From the NCBI RefSeq assembly GCF_900114605.1, contig NZ_FOTP01000002.1:1025440-1089439 (forward strand): DNA of 64,000 nt, given 5' to 3'. Below, one piece after another: positions 54,563 to 64,000 of the stretch (its first letter is position 1; every line of letters begins with the position of its first letter). The translations under genes were made by a program, and so were the position numbers. A model generated the notes under the pieces. That model ran no database searches and was not told the DNA's origin. It worked only from the letters and a program-made list of their open reading frames with translations. The stretch is from Bradyrhizobium sp. NFR13. GTDB taxonomy: Bacteria > Pseudomonadota > Alphaproteobacteria > Rhizobiales > Xanthobacteraceae.

Positions 54563-54757
54563 TTACTTATCCTCGACCACGCGGACGAGGTGCTGCACCT
54601 TGGTGATCATGCCGCGAACTTCAGGAGTGTCCTGCAGCTCGCTGACGCGACCGATCTTGTTGAGCTTGAGGCCGATCAGCGTGGAGCGCTGCGAGTGGTG
54701 ACGGCGGATTGCGCTCGCCACCTGCTCGACCTTGATCATCTTTGCGGCCTTGGCCAT
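54563..54757 (-). CDS. rpmD: 50S ribosomal protein L30
   Basis: 64 residues, [37 protein letters not shown]; usual small L30. Situated between rpsE and rplO. Confidence 0.95.
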   Translation of the reverse strand: MAKAAKMIKVEQVASAIRRHHSQRSTLIGLKLNKIGRVSELQDTPEVRGMITKVQHLVRVVEDK

Positions 54758-54780
54758 CGGATTACTCCAGAAAGAGTTGG

Positions 54781-55353
54781 TTATTCGGCAACCAGCTCGG
54801 CGTCACCGCCAACGCGGCGCGACTGCAGAGTGGAAACCTTGAGATTGCGGCGAGCGGCGACCGAACGCGGCGAATCCTGATGCTTCAGCGCGTCGAACGT
54901 TGCGCGAACCATGTTGTAGGGATTCGACGAACCGATCGACTTGGCCACCACGTCCTGGATGCCCAGCGTTTCGAACACAGCGCGCATCGGGCCGCCGGCG
55001 ATGATGCCGGTACCAGCCGGAGCTGCACGCAGATACACGCGGCCCGCGCCATGACGGCCGGCGATGTCGTGATGCAGCGTGCGACCTTCGCGCAGAGCGA
55101 CGCGCGTCAGGTTGCGCTTGGCCGACTCGGTCGCCTTGCGGATCGCTTCCGGAACTTCACGGGCCTTACCGTGACCAAACCCGACCCTGCCCTTCTGATC
55201 GCCAATGACGACCAGAGCTGCAAAGCCGAAGCGCTTGCCGCCCTTGACGACCTTCGCCACACGATTGATGTGGACGAGCTTGTCGACGAACTCACTATCA
55301 CGCTCTTCCCGGGGGCCCCGGTCGCGTCCGCCGCGTTCGCGTTCACCTGCCAT
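54781..55353 (-). CDS. rpsE: 30S ribosomal protein S5
   Basis: 190 residues from ATG at 55353 (TTG at 55365 is in frame but less likely). N-terminal Arg/Glu-rich arm, then dsRBD-like core [22 protein letters not shown]5 influences decoding accuracy and helicase function at mRNA entry. Confidence 0.96.
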   Translation of the reverse strand: MAGERERGGRDRGPREERDSEFVDKLVHINRVAKVVKGGKRFGFAALVVIGDQKGRVGFGHGKAREVPEAIRKATESAKRNLTRVALREGRTLHHDIAGRHGAGRVYLRAAPAGTGIIAGGPMRAVFETLGIQDVVAKSIGSSNPYNMVRATFDALKHQDSPRSVAARRNLKVSTLQSRRVGGDAELVAE

Positions 55354-55441
55354 GGTGTTTTCCAATCCTTGCGAAGCTTTCGCTTCTAACCCTGTGTCCC
55401 GTTCAAATCTGCAACTTGCAAATCAACGAAAGTGAAATCGC

Positions 55442-55804
55442 TTAGAAGCTGAGCCCGCCTTCGCGAGCTGCATCTGCCAGCGCCTTGACGCGGCCGTGAT
55501 ACAGATACTGACCACGGTCGAAGACCACTTCCTTGACGCCGTTCTTGACTGCGCGCTCTGCCAGCAACTTGCCGACAGCCTGCGCCGCATCGACGTCCGC
55601 ACCGGTCTTGCCGGTTTCGCGCATCGCCTTCTCCAGCGACGACGCGGAAGCGAGCGTCTCGCCCTTCAGGTCGTCGATGACCTGCGCGTAGATGTGCTTC
55701 GACGAGCGGAAGATCGACAAGCGCGGACGGCCATTGGCAGTCCGGCGGAGCGAGAGCCGCACGCGTTGCTTGCGCCGGGCATTCGTAATCTTGAGTTTCG
55801 ACAT
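55442..55804 (-). CDS. rplR: 50S ribosomal protein L18
   Basis: 120 residues, [45 protein letters not shown]; a 5S rRNA binder with L5. 12 bases after rplF. Confidence 0.97.
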   Translation of the reverse strand: MSKLKITNARRKQRVRLSLRRTANGRPRLSIFRSSKHIYAQVIDDLKGETLASASSLEKAMRETGKTGADVDAAQAVGKLLAERAVKNGVKEVVFDRGQYLYHGRVKALADAAREGGLSF

Positions 55805-55815
55805 GACCGGCTCCG

Positions 55816-56349
55816 TTACTTCTTCTTGCCTTCCTTGCGGAAGATAAACTCGTCGGAATAACGTACGCCCTTGCCCTTATAGGGCTCTGGCGGACGATAA
55901 CTGCGGATCTCCGCTGCTACCTGACCGACGCGCTGCGAGTCGTTGCCGGCGACGTTGATCTCGGTCGGCTTCGGCACCGTGATGGTGATGCCTTCCGGGA
56001 TCGCGTAAACGACATCGTGGCTGTAACCGAGAGCCAGCTGCAGGTTCTTGCCCTGCAGGGCCGCACGATAACCGACGCCGGTGATCTCAAGCTTCTTCTC
56101 GAAACCCTTGGTAACGCCTTCGAGCAGATTCGCGATCTGCGCGCGAGCCGTACCGTACAGTGCGCGAGCGCGGTTGGTTTCGACGCGGGGAGCAACCTTG
56201 ATTGCGCCCTCTTCCATCTTCACCACCACGTCGTCGTGCACGACGAACTGAAGAGCACCCTTGGGGCCCTTCATCTTGACGGTCTGGCCTTCGACGGTCG
56301 CGGTAACCCCCGCGGTCACCGTCACTGGCTTCTTGCCAACTCGTGACAT
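55816..56349 (-). CDS. rplF: 50S ribosomal protein L6
   Basis: 177 residues from ATG at 56349, [22 protein letters not shown]; ends [19 protein letters not shown]. Two repeats of the L6 fold, near the sarcin-ricin loop. Longer frame to 56406 is not used. Confidence 0.97.
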   Translation of the reverse strand: MSRVGKKPVTVTAGVTATVEGQTVKMKGPKGALQFVVHDDVVVKMEEGAIKVAPRVETNRARALYGTARAQIANLLEGVTKGFEKKLEITGVGYRAALQGKNLQLALGYSHDVVYAIPEGITITVPKPTEINVAGNDSQRVGQVAAEIRSYRPPEPYKGKGVRYSDEFIFRKEGKKK

Positions 56350-56362
56350 GACTGATCCTTCC

Positions 56363-56761
56363 TCAGAACACCGTGAAGAGAACTTCGCCGCCCACATTCG
56401 CGTCACGCGCGTCGTGGTCAGCCATAATTCCCTTGGGCGTCGACAAAACGGAAATACCGAGGCCGTTCTTCACGCGCGGCAGGTTCTTCACCGAGACGTA
56501 CACACGACGTCCTGGCTTGGAAACACGCTCGATTTCGCGGATGACCGGCTCGCCATCGAAATACTTGAGTTCGATCTCAAGCTCTGAGCGGCCCGACGAA
56601 TGCTCGACGCTGGCGAAGCCACGGATGTAGCCTTCGTTCTTCAGCACTTCGAGCACGTTCGCGCGCATCTTGGAGCCCGGGGTCGAAACCTTGGACTTGG
56701 TACGCATCTGCGCATTGCGGATACGGGTGATGAGATCGCTGATTGGATCGTGGGTCGACAT
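56363..56761 (-). CDS. rpsH: 30S ribosomal protein S8
   Basis: 132 residues with the C-terminal [29 protein letters not shown] signature. In E. coli S8 represses translation of the spc operon at a site near rplE; whether this holds here is not visible. Confidence 0.97.
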   Translation of the reverse strand: MSTHDPISDLITRIRNAQMRTKSKVSTPGSKMRANVLEVLKNEGYIRGFASVEHSSGRSELEIELKYFDGEPVIREIERVSKPGRRVYVSVKNLPRVKNGLGISVLSTPKGIMADHDARDANVGGEVLFTVF

Positions 56762-56773
56762 GTTCCGCCCCCC

Positions 56774-57079
56774 TTACCAGCTGGACTTCACGAGCCCGGG
56801 AACCAGGCCCTTCGAGCCGAGTTCACGCAGCGCGATACGGCTGAGCTTGTTGATACGATAGACCGAGTGCGGACGACCGGTGATTTCGCAACGGTTCATG
56901 ACCCGAACGGGCGACGAATTGCGCGGAAGCTCGGCGAGCTTCAACGTCGCGGCGAACCGCTCCTCCATCGGCTTGGTCTTGTCGGCAATGATGGCCTTGA
57001 GGCGCGCGCGCTTCGGCGCCGCGTTCGCGGACATCTTCTTCCGACGATTGTTCTTCTCGATTGAACTCTTCTTTGCCAT
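56774..57079 (-). CDS. rpsN: 30S ribosomal protein S14 (zinc-free long form)
   Basis: 101 residues. It has a single cysteine ([14 protein letters not shown]) and lacks the CxxC pairs of the zinc form, thus a C-minus S14. The zinc-independent type avoids zinc limitation effects. Confidence 0.97.
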   Translation of the reverse strand: MAKKSSIEKNNRRKKMSANAAPKRARLKAIIADKTKPMEERFAATLKLAELPRNSSPVRVMNRCEITGRPHSVYRINKLSRIALRELGSKGLVPGLVKSSW

Positions 57080-57122
57080 GCTTGGCTCCTGGGTTACCGC
57101 GTTTGAGAAGCTTTTCAGCTAC

Positions 57123-57683
57123 TCACTGCCGGAACGGGAAATTGAAAGCGGTCAACAAAGCGCGGGCTTCGTCATCGGTGCGCGCAGTGGTGCACACCGT
57201 GATGTCCATGCCCAGCGGCGAATCCCCGGCCTTGTCGAAATCGATTTCCGGGAAAATGATGTGCTCTTTGAGACCGAGCGAGTAGTTGCCACGGCCGTCA
57301 AAGCTCTTGCCGTTCAGGCCGCGGAAGTCGCGGACGCGCGGCAGGGCGACGTTCACCAGACGATCGATGAACTCGTACATCTTGGCCTTGCGCAGCGTCA
57401 CCTTGGCGCCGATCGGCTGGTTTTCACGCAGCTTAAAGGTCGCGATAGCAACGCGCGAATAGGTCACGATGGCCTTCTGACCGGCGATCAGCGACAGGTC
57501 GGCAGCGGCGGTTTCGGCCTTCTTGCGGTCGTTGACGGCTTCGCCAACGCCCATGTTCAGGACGATCTTGTCGAGGCGCGGAACCTGCATGACGTTTTCG
57601 TAGCCGAACTGTTCAGTCAGCTTGGCACGAATGGTCTTGTCGTATTCGACGCGCAGACGCGGAATGTATGCGGTCTCAGCCAT
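57123..57683 (-). CDS. rplE: 50S ribosomal protein L5
   Basis: 186 residues from ATG at 57683, [28 protein letters not shown]5 binds 5S rRNA and contacts P-site tRNA. Eight-base overlap with rplX. Confidence 0.97.
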   Translation of the reverse strand: MAETAYIPRLRVEYDKTIRAKLTEQFGYENVMQVPRLDKIVLNMGVGEAVNDRKKAETAAADLSLIAGQKAIVTYSRVAIATFKLRENQPIGAKVTLRKAKMYEFIDRLVNVALPRVRDFRGLNGKSFDGRGNYSLGLKEHIIFPEIDFDKAGDSPLGMDITVCTTARTDDEARALLTAFNFPFRQ

Positions 57684-57990
57684 CGATCTCTGCTCCCGAA
57701 CGCTTGGCGATGCGCACCTTGGTGCCGTCAGCCTGGATCTTGAAACCAACGCGGGTCGGCTTGCCGTCCTTACCGACGATCGCGATGTTGGACAGTTGGA
57801 TCGGCGCCTCTTTCGAGATGATGCCGCCTTCCTGTGCCTGGGTCTGCTTCTGGTGACGCTTGACCAGGTTGACGCCACGAACCAGCGCCTTGCCCTCGGT
57901 CGGGCGCACTTCGAACACTTCGCCGGTGCGACCCTTGTCGCGGCCGGTCAGCACGATGACCTTGTCACCCTTGCGAATTTTGGCAGCCAT
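57676..57990 (-). CDS. rplX: 50S ribosomal protein L24
   Basis: 104 residues with a KOW motif: [22 protein letters not shown]. An assembly-initiator protein at the tunnel exit. One-base stop/start overlap (TAATG) with rplN and eight with rplE. Confidence 0.97.
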   Translation of the reverse strand: MAAKIRKGDKVIVLTGRDKGRTGEVFEVRPTEGKALVRGVNLVKRHQKQTQAQEGGIISKEAPIQLSNIAIVGKDGKPTRVGFKIQADGTKVRIAKRSGAEIDG

Positions 57991-58358
57991 TACAGCACCT
58001 CCGGCGCAAGCGAGATGATCTTCATGTGGTTCTTGGCGCGCAGCTCACGCGGCACGGGCCCGAAGATACGGGTACCGATCGGCTCGGACTGATTGTTGAT
58101 CAGCACGGCAGCGTTGCGATCGAAGCGGATGACCGAGCCATCCGGGCGGCGAATGTCCTTGCGGACGCGCACGACGACCGCCTTCATGACGTCGCCCTTC
58201 TTCACCTTCCCGCGCGGGATGGCTTCCTTGATCGATACGACAATTACGTCGCCAACGGATGCATAACGGCGCTTGGATCCACCAATCACCTTAATGCACA
58301 TGACACGGCGTGCGCCTGAATTATCGGCCACGTCGAGGTTGGTCTGCATCTGAATCAT
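57990..58358 (-). CDS. rplN: 50S ribosomal protein L14
   Basis: 122 residues, [33 protein letters not shown]. Forms an inter-subunit bridge. TAATG junction with rplX. Confidence 0.98.
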   Translation of the reverse strand: MIQMQTNLDVADNSGARRVMCIKVIGGSKRRYASVGDVIVVSIKEAIPRGKVKKGDVMKAVVVRVRKDIRRPDGSVIRFDRNAAVLINNQSEPIGTRIFGPVPRELRAKNHMKIISLAPEVL

Positions 58359-58399
58359 TGATGCACCTCGTCCTCTGTTTATGCGCTAATGCGCGATTT

Positions 58400-58648
58400 T
58401 TAGGCAGTCTTCTTCTGTTCGCCCCGGACAACCGTCCAGTGCTTCAGCTTCGACATCGGCTTGCTCTCTTCGATCCACACCATGTCGCCCGGCTTGAACT
58501 CGTTGTTCTCGTCGTGGGCATGGTAGTTTTTCGAACGGCGAATGGTCTTCTTGTAGATCGGGTGCGTAAAGCGACGGTCAACGCGAACAACAACCGTCTT
58601 GGCTTGCTTGTCGCTGACGACCACGCCCTGCAGAGTACGTTTCGGCAT
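58400..58648 (-). CDS. rpsQ: 30S ribosomal protein S17
   Basis: 82 residues from ATG at 58648, [23 protein letters not shown]-fold primary 16S rRNA binder. Confidence 0.97.
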   Translation of the reverse strand: MPKRTLQGVVVSDKQAKTVVVRVDRRFTHPIYKKTIRRSKNYHAHDENNEFKPGDMVWIEESKPMSKLKHWTVVRGEQKKTA

Positions 58649-58658
58649 GTTCGGCCCC

Positions 58659-58868
58659 TTACTTCGACTTACCGTCGCGCTTCTGCGCGGCGATGGTCTT
58701 GATTCGTGCAATATCACGACGCGCCTCACGAAGGCGAGAGGTGTTTTCCAGCTGCCCGGTGGCGCGCTGGAAGCGCAGGTTGAAACGCTCCTTCTTCAGA
58801 TTGAGGACGGCGTCGTCCATCTGATCGGGGCTCATTGCGCGGATATCGCTGGTTTTCATTTCGGCCAT
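58659..58868 (-). CDS. rpmC: 50S ribosomal protein L29
   Basis: 69 residues from ATG at 58868, [27 protein letters not shown]; two-helix protein at the tunnel exit, docking site for trigger factor and SRP with L23. Confidence 0.96.
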   Translation of the reverse strand: MAEMKTSDIRAMSPDQMDDAVLNLKKERFNLRFQRATGQLENTSRLREARRDIARIKTIAAQKRDGKSK

Positions 58869-58872
58869 GGCT

Positions 58873-59286
58873 TTACTCCGCAATGCGCGTAACGAAACGC
58901 GTCTTGATCGGCAGCTTGGCGGCAGCGAGGGTCATCGCTTCCTTGGCAATCTGCGTGGTGACACCGTCGATCTCGAAGATCACACGGCCTGGCTTGACGC
59001 GCGCAACCCACAATTCCGGGGTGCCCTTGCCGGAGCCCATTCGGACTTCAGCAGGCTTCTTCGAAACCGGGAGATCCGGGAACACGCGGATCCACACGCG
59101 GCCGGCACGCTTCATGTGACGGGTCAGCGCGCGACGGGCAGCTTCGATCTGACGGGCGGTGATCCGCTCAGGGGCCATCGCCTTCAGGCCGAACTGACCG
59201 AAAGCCAGCGTGGCGCCCGAAGTCGCAACGCCGTGAATCCGGCCCTTATGCGCCTTCCGGAACTTGGTCTTCTTTGGTTGCATCAT
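58873..59286 (-). CDS. rplP: 50S ribosomal protein L16
   Basis: 137 residues with [19 protein letters not shown] and the [18 protein letters not shown] segment; near the A-site of the peptidyl transferase centre. Confidence 0.97.
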   Translation of the reverse strand: MMQPKKTKFRKAHKGRIHGVATSGATLAFGQFGLKAMAPERITARQIEAARRALTRHMKRAGRVWIRVFPDLPVSKKPAEVRMGSGKGTPELWVARVKPGRVIFEIDGVTTQIAKEAMTLAAAKLPIKTRFVTRIAE

Positions 59287-59318
59287 GGCTTACGCCCTCA
59301 AACCTTCTAATTAAACGC

Positions 59319-60017
59319 TCAAGCAGCGTCGCGACGCGGCCGGGAATTGTCACCCTCGGCCATGCGCTTGTCCTGAGCCATCGGATCGTGCTCGAGGATT
59401 TCGCCCTTGAAGATCCAGACCTTGACGCCGCAGGTGCCGAACGTCGTGAACGCGGTGGCTACGCCGTAATCGATATCCGCACGCAGCGTGTGCAGCGGCA
59501 CGCGACCTTCGCGATACCATTCCATACGCGCGATTTCCGCACCGCCCAGACGACCGGAGCAGTTGATACGGATGCCTTCGGCGCCGAGACGCATCGCCGA
59601 CTGCACTGCCCGCTTCATCGCACGGCGGAACGCAACGCGGCGCTCGAGCTGCTGTGCGATCGACTCGGCGACCAGGGTCGCATCGAGCTCCGGCTTGCGG
59701 ATTTCGACAATGTTGATCACCACGTCCGACGACGTGATGTCGGCAACCTTCTTGCGAAGCTTGTCGATGTCGGCGCCCTTCTTGCCGATCACGACACCCG
59801 GACGAGCCGACTGGATCGTGACGCGGCACTTTTTGTGCGGGCGCTCGATGATGATCTTGGCGACGGCAGCCTGCTTGAGTTCCTTGTGCAGGATCTCGCG
59901 GATCTTGACGTCTTCATGCAGTAACTTGCCGTATTCGTTCTTGCCGGCATACCAACGCGAGTCCCACGTACGGTTGATACCGAGGCGCAGACCGATTGGA
60001 TTGATCTTCTGACCCAT
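59319..60017 (-). CDS. rpsC: 30S ribosomal protein S3
   Basis: 232 residues. KH domain with GxxG-type loop ([12 protein letters not shown]) and C-terminal domain; at the mRNA entry channel with S4 and S5. Confidence 0.97.
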   Translation of the reverse strand: MGQKINPIGLRLGINRTWDSRWYAGKNEYGKLLHEDVKIREILHKELKQAAVAKIIIERPHKKCRVTIQSARPGVVIGKKGADIDKLRKKVADITSSDVVINIVEIRKPELDATLVAESIAQQLERRVAFRRAMKRAVQSAMRLGAEGIRINCSGRLGGAEIARMEWYREGRVPLHTLRADIDYGVATAFTTFGTCGVKVWIFKGEILEHDPMAQDKRMAEGDNSRPRRDAA

Positions 60018-60036
60018 CTTATTCTCCTGCGCCTGC

Positions 60037-60420
60037 TTACGCGGCTTCTGCTTCGACCTGACGAACGACGATCGTCAGCTGCGCAAACGGTTTAAAGATA
60101 CGGCCCGAACGGCCACGGCCGCGCGGACTGAAACGCTTCATGACGATGCCCTTGCCAACATGCGCCTCGGAGACGATCAGCGCGTCAACATCGAGGTCAT
60201 GGTTGTTCTCGGCGTTGGCGATCGCCGATTCCAGGCACTTCTTGACGTCGACCGCGATCCGCTTGCGCGAGAACTGCAGGTCGGCGAGCGCAGCCGAAGC
60301 TTTCCGGCCGCGGATCATCTGCGCAACAAGGTTGAGCTTCTGCGGGCTCACGCGCAGCATGCGGGCGATCGCCTTGGCCTCGTTATCCGGGAGGCTCCGT
60401 TCGCGCTTTGGCTTGCTCAT
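60037..60420 (-). CDS. rplV: 50S ribosomal protein L22
   Basis: 127 residues; [32 protein letters not shown] plus the tunnel beta-loop ([12 protein letters not shown]). The loop lines the exit tunnel constriction where macrolides act. Confidence 0.97.
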   Translation of the reverse strand: MSKPKRERSLPDNEAKAIARMLRVSPQKLNLVAQMIRGRKASAALADLQFSRKRIAVDVKKCLESAIANAENNHDLDVDALIVSEAHVGKGIVMKRFSPRGRGRSGRIFKPFAQLTIVVRQVEAEAA

Positions 60421-60425
60421 AGTCC

Positions 60426-60704
60426 TTAGCCCTTCTTGGCTTTCTTGTCGCCGGCGTGGCCATGGAAGGTACGGGTCGGCGAGAACTCACCGAACTTGTG
60501 ACCGACCATTTCCTCGTTCACAGCGACAGGTACATGCTTCTGGCCGTTGTAAACGCCGAAGGTGAGACCCACGAACTGCGGCAAGATCGTCGAGCGACGG
60601 CTCCAGATCTTGATCACATCATGACGACCAGACGAACGAGCGGCATCTGCCTTCTTGAGCAGCGAACCCTCGACGAACGGGCCTTTCCAGACTGAACGAA
60701 CCAT
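60426..60704 (-). CDS. rpsS: 30S ribosomal protein S19
   Basis: 92 residues, [38 protein letters not shown]; head of the small subunit. Five bases from rplV. Confidence 0.97.
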   Translation of the reverse strand: MVRSVWKGPFVEGSLLKKADAARSSGRHDVIKIWSRRSTILPQFVGLTFGVYNGQKHVPVAVNEEMVGHKFGEFSPTRTFHGHAGDKKAKKG

Positions 60705-60716
60705 GTCCGGCGATCC

Positions 60717-61550
60717 TTACTTCTTCCGCTTGTGGCGGCTGATGAGAATGAACTTGTTGGTCGACTTGTTCGACCGGGTCTTCTTGCCCTTGGTCGGCTT
60801 GCCCCAGGGCGTAACCGGGTGACGACCACCCGATGTACGACCTTCACCACCACCGTGCGGATGGTCGATCGGGTTCATGACGACGCCGCGGTTATGCGGA
60901 CGCCAGCCGAGCCAGCGGGTACGACCGGCTTTGCCGATCGAGATGTTCATGTGATCCGGGTTCGACACAGCGCCGATGGTGGCGGTGCAACGACCGTGAA
61001 CCAGGCGCTGCTCGCCCGAGTTCAGACGGATGATCACGTAGTCATGGTCACGACCGACGAGCTGGGCATAGGTGCCGGCCGAGCGAGCGATCTGGCCGCC
61101 CTTCCCGATCTTCATCTCGACGTTGTGGATGATCGTGCCGATCGGCATGTTGCCGAGCGGCATGACATTGCCCGGCTTCACGTCGACATAGTTGCCGGCG
61201 ATGACGGTGTCGCCAACAGCCAGACGCTGCGGCGCCAGGATATAGGCCTGCTCACCGTCGGTGTACTTGATCAGCGCGATGAACGCCGTGCGGTTCGGAT
61301 CGTATTCCAGACGCTCGACCACGGCCGGAACATCGACCTTGGAGCGCTTGAAGTCGACGATACGATAGGCCTTCTTGTGGCCACCGCCACGGAAGCGCAC
61401 CGTGATGCGACCGGTGTTGTTACGACCGCCAGCCGAGTGCTTGCCTTCGGTCAGAGCCTTGACAGGCTTGCCCTTGTACAGCGCGGAACGATCGACCATG
61501 ACCAGCTGACGCTGGCCGGGTGTCGTTGGGTTGAATGTCTTAAGTGCCAT
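60717..61550 (-). CDS. rplB: 50S ribosomal protein L2
   Basis: 277 residues. Conserved [23 protein letters not shown] segment with the His near the peptidyl transferase centre. Highly conserved; a core assembly protein. Confidence 0.98.
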   Translation of the reverse strand: MALKTFNPTTPGQRQLVMVDRSALYKGKPVKALTEGKHSAGGRNNTGRITVRFRGGGHKKAYRIVDFKRSKVDVPAVVERLEYDPNRTAFIALIKYTDGEQAYILAPQRLAVGDTVIAGNYVDVKPGNVMPLGNMPIGTIIHNVEMKIGKGGQIARSAGTYAQLVGRDHDYVIIRLNSGEQRLVHGRCTATIGAVSNPDHMNISIGKAGRTRWLGWRPHNRGVVMNPIDHPHGGGEGRTSGGRHPVTPWGKPTKGKKTRSNKSTNKFILISRHKRKK

Positions 61551-61562
61551 CGTTGATCGCCC

Positions 61563-61862
61563 TTACAGTCCGGTCGTAACGTCGATGCGGTGGCCCTCTT
61601 CGAGGGTGACGACCGCACGCTTGACGTTCGACTGTGAACCGAGGTTGCCGCGGAAGACCTTCGTCTTGCCCTTGCGAACCAGCGTGTTCACGCTCTTTAC
61701 CTTGACGTCGAACAGCTTTTCGACGGCTTCCTTGATCTGCGGCTTGGTCGCCTTGCCGTCGACCTTGAAAACAACCTTGTTGAATTCAGAAGCGACAGTG
61801 GCCTTTTCCGTCACCACAGGGGCGACGATCACGTCGTAATGGCGCGGGTCGATATTCTTCAT
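61563..61862 (-). CDS. rplW: 50S ribosomal protein L23
   Basis: 99 residues, [32 protein letters not shown]; the tunnel-exit docking protein. Four-base overlap with rplD. Confidence 0.97.
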   Translation of the reverse strand: MKNIDPRHYDVIVAPVVTEKATVASEFNKVVFKVDGKATKPQIKEAVEKLFDVKVKSVNTLVRKGKTKVFRGNLGSQSNVKRAVVTLEEGHRIDVTTGL

Positions 61863-62479
61863 TTGAAGCGCGCCTCCAACGCATCAAGCGCCGCCTTGGT
61901 CAGAACCAGCTTCTGACGACGCAGAATGTCATAAACGTTGATGCCCTGGATCGGCAGAACGTCGATGTTCGGAATGTTGCGGGCCGCCTGAGCGAAACCG
62001 ACATGAACCTCGGCGCCGTCGATGATCAGCGCATTGGTCAGGCCGAGGCTCGTGAAGTGACCCAGCAGAGCCTTGGTCTTGGCGGCTTCCAGGTTGGCGT
62101 TCTCGATCACAATCAAGCCGCCGTCCTTGGCTTTCGCCGACAGAGCATGCTTCAGCGCGAGTGCACGGACCTTCTTCGGCAGATCGAACGCATGAGAGCG
62201 AACGACCGGACCGAAGGCACGACCACCGCCGCGGAACTGCGGAACGCGGGCCGAACCGTGACGAGCACCGCCGGTGCCCTTCTGCTTGTACATCTTCTTG
62301 CCGGTACGCCAGATTTCCGCACGGCCCTTGGCCTTGTGGTTACCCGACTGGCGCTTTGCGAGCTGCCAGTTGACGCAACGCTGGATGATGTCGACGCGCG
62401 GGTCGAGACCGAAGATGGCATCCGACAGCTCGATCGAGCCGGCGTCCTTGCCCTCAAGCGTGGTGACGTTCAATTTCAT
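61859..62479 (-). CDS. rplD: 50S ribosomal protein L4
   Basis: 206 residues from ATG at 62479, [20 protein letters not shown]. The tunnel loop is [22 protein letters not shown]. In E. coli L4 represses the S10 operon; that leader is not evident here. One base from rplC. Confidence 0.97.
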   Translation of the reverse strand: MKLNVTTLEGKDAGSIELSDAIFGLDPRVDIIQRCVNWQLAKRQSGNHKAKGRAEIWRTGKKMYKQKGTGGARHGSARVPQFRGGGRAFGPVVRSHAFDLPKKVRALALKHALSAKAKDGGLIVIENANLEAAKTKALLGHFTSLGLTNALIIDGAEVHVGFAQAARNIPNIDVLPIQGINVYDILRRQKLVLTKAALDALEARFK

Positions 62480-62480
62480 C

Positions 62481-63203
62481 TCACACGCCCTCCTGCTCGG
62501 CGGCAGGTGCTTCAGCAGCACCCTCACCTGCCAGCTTGAACTTGCCGGGCTTCGGCGCGTCCTTCGGCAGAGCCTTCTTCACCGCATCGCGAACCGAAAT
62601 CCAGCCGCCCTTGGAGCCGGGAACGGCGCCTTCGACGAGGATCAGGCCGCGCTCGACATCAAGCTGCACAACGCGCAGGTTGAGCGTGGTGATACGATCG
62701 ACACCCATGTGACCGGGCATCTTCTTGTTCTTGAAGGTCTTGCCGGGATCCTGACGACCACCGGTCGAACCAATCGAACGATGCGAAACCGACACACCGT
62801 GCGTGGCGCGAAGACCGCCGAAGTTCCAGCGCTTCATACCGCCGGCGAAGCCCTTACCGACCGAGGTGCCGGTGACATCGACGAACTGGCCAACCACGAA
62901 GTGGTCTGCCTGGATCTCGGCGCCGACCGGGATCAGCGCGTCTTCCGACACGCGGAATTCCGCGACCTTCCGCTTGGGTTCAACCTTGGCAACCGCGAAC
63001 TGGCCGCGTTCAGCCTTGGGCAAATACACGGTCTTGCGCGAGCCCGATCCGAGCTGCAGCGCGACGTAACCGTTCTTCTCGCTGGTGAGGTGGCCAACCA
63101 CCTGGCAGTTACCCAGCTTGAGCACGGTCACAGGGATATGTTCACCGGCGTCTGTGAAGACCCGGGTCATCCCGACCTTTTGTGCGATCACTCCGGAGCG
63201 CAT
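62481..63203 (-). CDS. rplC: 50S ribosomal protein L3
   Basis: 240 residues with the [10 protein letters not shown] loop, whose Gln is the PrmB methylation site, and a C-terminal Ala/Glu tail of about 25 residues longer than in E. coli. Confidence 0.97.
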   Translation of the reverse strand: MRSGVIAQKVGMTRVFTDAGEHIPVTVLKLGNCQVVGHLTSEKNGYVALQLGSGSRKTVYLPKAERGQFAVAKVEPKRKVAEFRVSEDALIPVGAEIQADHFVVGQFVDVTGTSVGKGFAGGMKRWNFGGLRATHGVSVSHRSIGSTGGRQDPGKTFKNKKMPGHMGVDRITTLNLRVVQLDVERGLILVEGAVPGSKGGWISVRDAVKKALPKDAPKPGKFKLAGEGAAEAPAAEQEGV

Positions 63204-63254
63204 CGGCGTGCTTCCTGTTCTTTCTGTCCGTTTGACCGGACGGGACCTAAATAC

Positions 63255-63563
63255 TTAGAGCTTAATCTCGACGTCGACACCGGCGGCCAGGTCGAGCTTC
63301 ATCAAAGCATCGACTGTCTGCGGGGTCGGATCGACGATATCGAGAAGGCGCTTATGGGTGCGCATCTCGAACTGCTCGCGGCTCTTCTTGTCGACGTGCG
63401 GCGAACGGTTGACCGTGAACTTCTCGATGCGCGTCGGCAGCGGGATGGGTCCACGGACCTGTGCACCTGTGCGCTTCGCGGTGCTCACGATCTCACGGGT
63501 CGATGCATCGAGGATACGATGGTCGAACGCCTTGAGACGAATGCGGATATTCTGGCCGTTCAT
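63255..63563 (-). CDS. rpsJ: 30S ribosomal protein S10 (NusE)
   Basis: 102 residues, [21 protein letters not shown]; also acts as NusE in antitermination. First ribosomal-protein gene of the operon after tuf. Confidence 0.97.
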   Translation of the reverse strand: MNGQNIRIRLKAFDHRILDASTREIVSTAKRTGAQVRGPIPLPTRIEKFTVNRSPHVDKKSREQFEMRTHKRLLDIVDPTPQTVDALMKLDLAAGVDVEIKL

Positions 63564-63605
63564 TGCCGTGTCTTTCTTTGAAAGCGAATGGTTGTTGCGA
63601 GTAGC

Positions 63606-63626
63606 GAGTAGCGAGACCCGCTACTC
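63606..63626 (-). other. Hairpin in the tuf-rpsJ spacer
   Basis: Arms GAGTAGCG and CGCTACTC (8 bp) around a five-base loop; the 5' arm lies within a repeat of GAGTAGC. No T-run on the minus strand. Possibly an RNA-processing or attenuation site separating high tuf expression from the ribosomal genes. Confidence 0.5.
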
Positions 63627-63646
63627 ACGACTTCCTGTTCGCGTCC

Positions 63647-64000
<354 letters not shown>

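Overview
The window reads as a chromosomal segment of an alphaproteobacterium of the order Hyphomicrobiales, most likely the Bradyrhizobium / Rhodopseudomonas / Tardiphaga / Afipia group. This is inferred from G+C-rich coding sequence, MipZ instead of MinCDE, ATP12, small PilZ-only proteins, a Bug-family solute receptor, a phasin, a fused indolepyruvate:ferredoxin oxidoreductase, secreted GCG_CRPN-type and HWGWRR-type proteins, and interspersed GTCATTCCGGG...CCCGGAATGAC palindromic elements. No 16S gene is present, so the genus is not fixed. No tRNA, rRNA, CRISPR array, integrase, transposase or prophage was seen.

Layout. 1-5.8 kb: trmO, a Bug receptor, the AzlCD amino-acid exporter, two c-di-GMP-type PilZ proteins, a soluble lytic transglycosylase and a selenium-free relative of glycine/proline reductase. 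5.8-9.1 kb: the clpS-clpA adaptor/unfoldase pair. 9.5-18.6 kb: a TadG-like vWA protein, a phasin with a promoter carrying two TGC-N3-GCA operators, a DacC-type D,D-carboxypeptidase with SPOR domain, a membrane J-domain protein next to a vWA protein, mipZ and panC. 18.8-24.4 kb: the 1162-residue indolepyruvate oxidoreductase, then a double-domain KaiC-like ATPase coupled to a lone CheY-like receiver. 24.6-31.4 kb: many small secreted or membrane proteins, hydrolases, a phosphodiesterase and a TRIC-type channel. 31.5-33.1 kb: an isolated A+T-rich gene for a GHKL-ATPase/HEPN fusion, the clearest foreign gene and the best candidate for a little-described (possibly anti-phage) system. 33.2-48.7 kb: pccB, a FliK-like/FlhB-C-like pair, ATP12, a tightly overlapping chain htrA-rarA-rluC-bluB, an HxlR regulator divergent from a quinone-oxidoreductase-like gene with a strong operator dyad between them, an OprP-type porin and an SDR dehydrogenase.

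48.8-64 kb, all on the minus strand, is the complete S10-spc-alpha ribosomal superoperon in the order tuf-rpsJ-rplC-rplD-rplW-rplB-rpsS-rplV-rpsC-rplP-rpmC-rpsQ-rplN-rplX-rplE-rpsN-rpsH-rplF-rplR-rpsE-rpmD-rplO-secY-adk-rpsM-rpsK-rpoA-rplQ. It ends in a textbook terminator and has a plausible internal promoter ahead of rpsM. Its oddity is adenylate kinase, which carries a tail of about 110 residues resembling histone H1.

How the genes work together: ClpS selects N-degron substrates for ClpA; HtrA and DacC act in the envelope; MipZ places the division site; the ribosomal block couples translation, RNA polymerase alpha subunit, protein export (SecY) and nucleotide balance (Adk). Coordinates come from reading frames and visible ribosome-binding sites; all function calls are by recognition of motifs and no database search was run.
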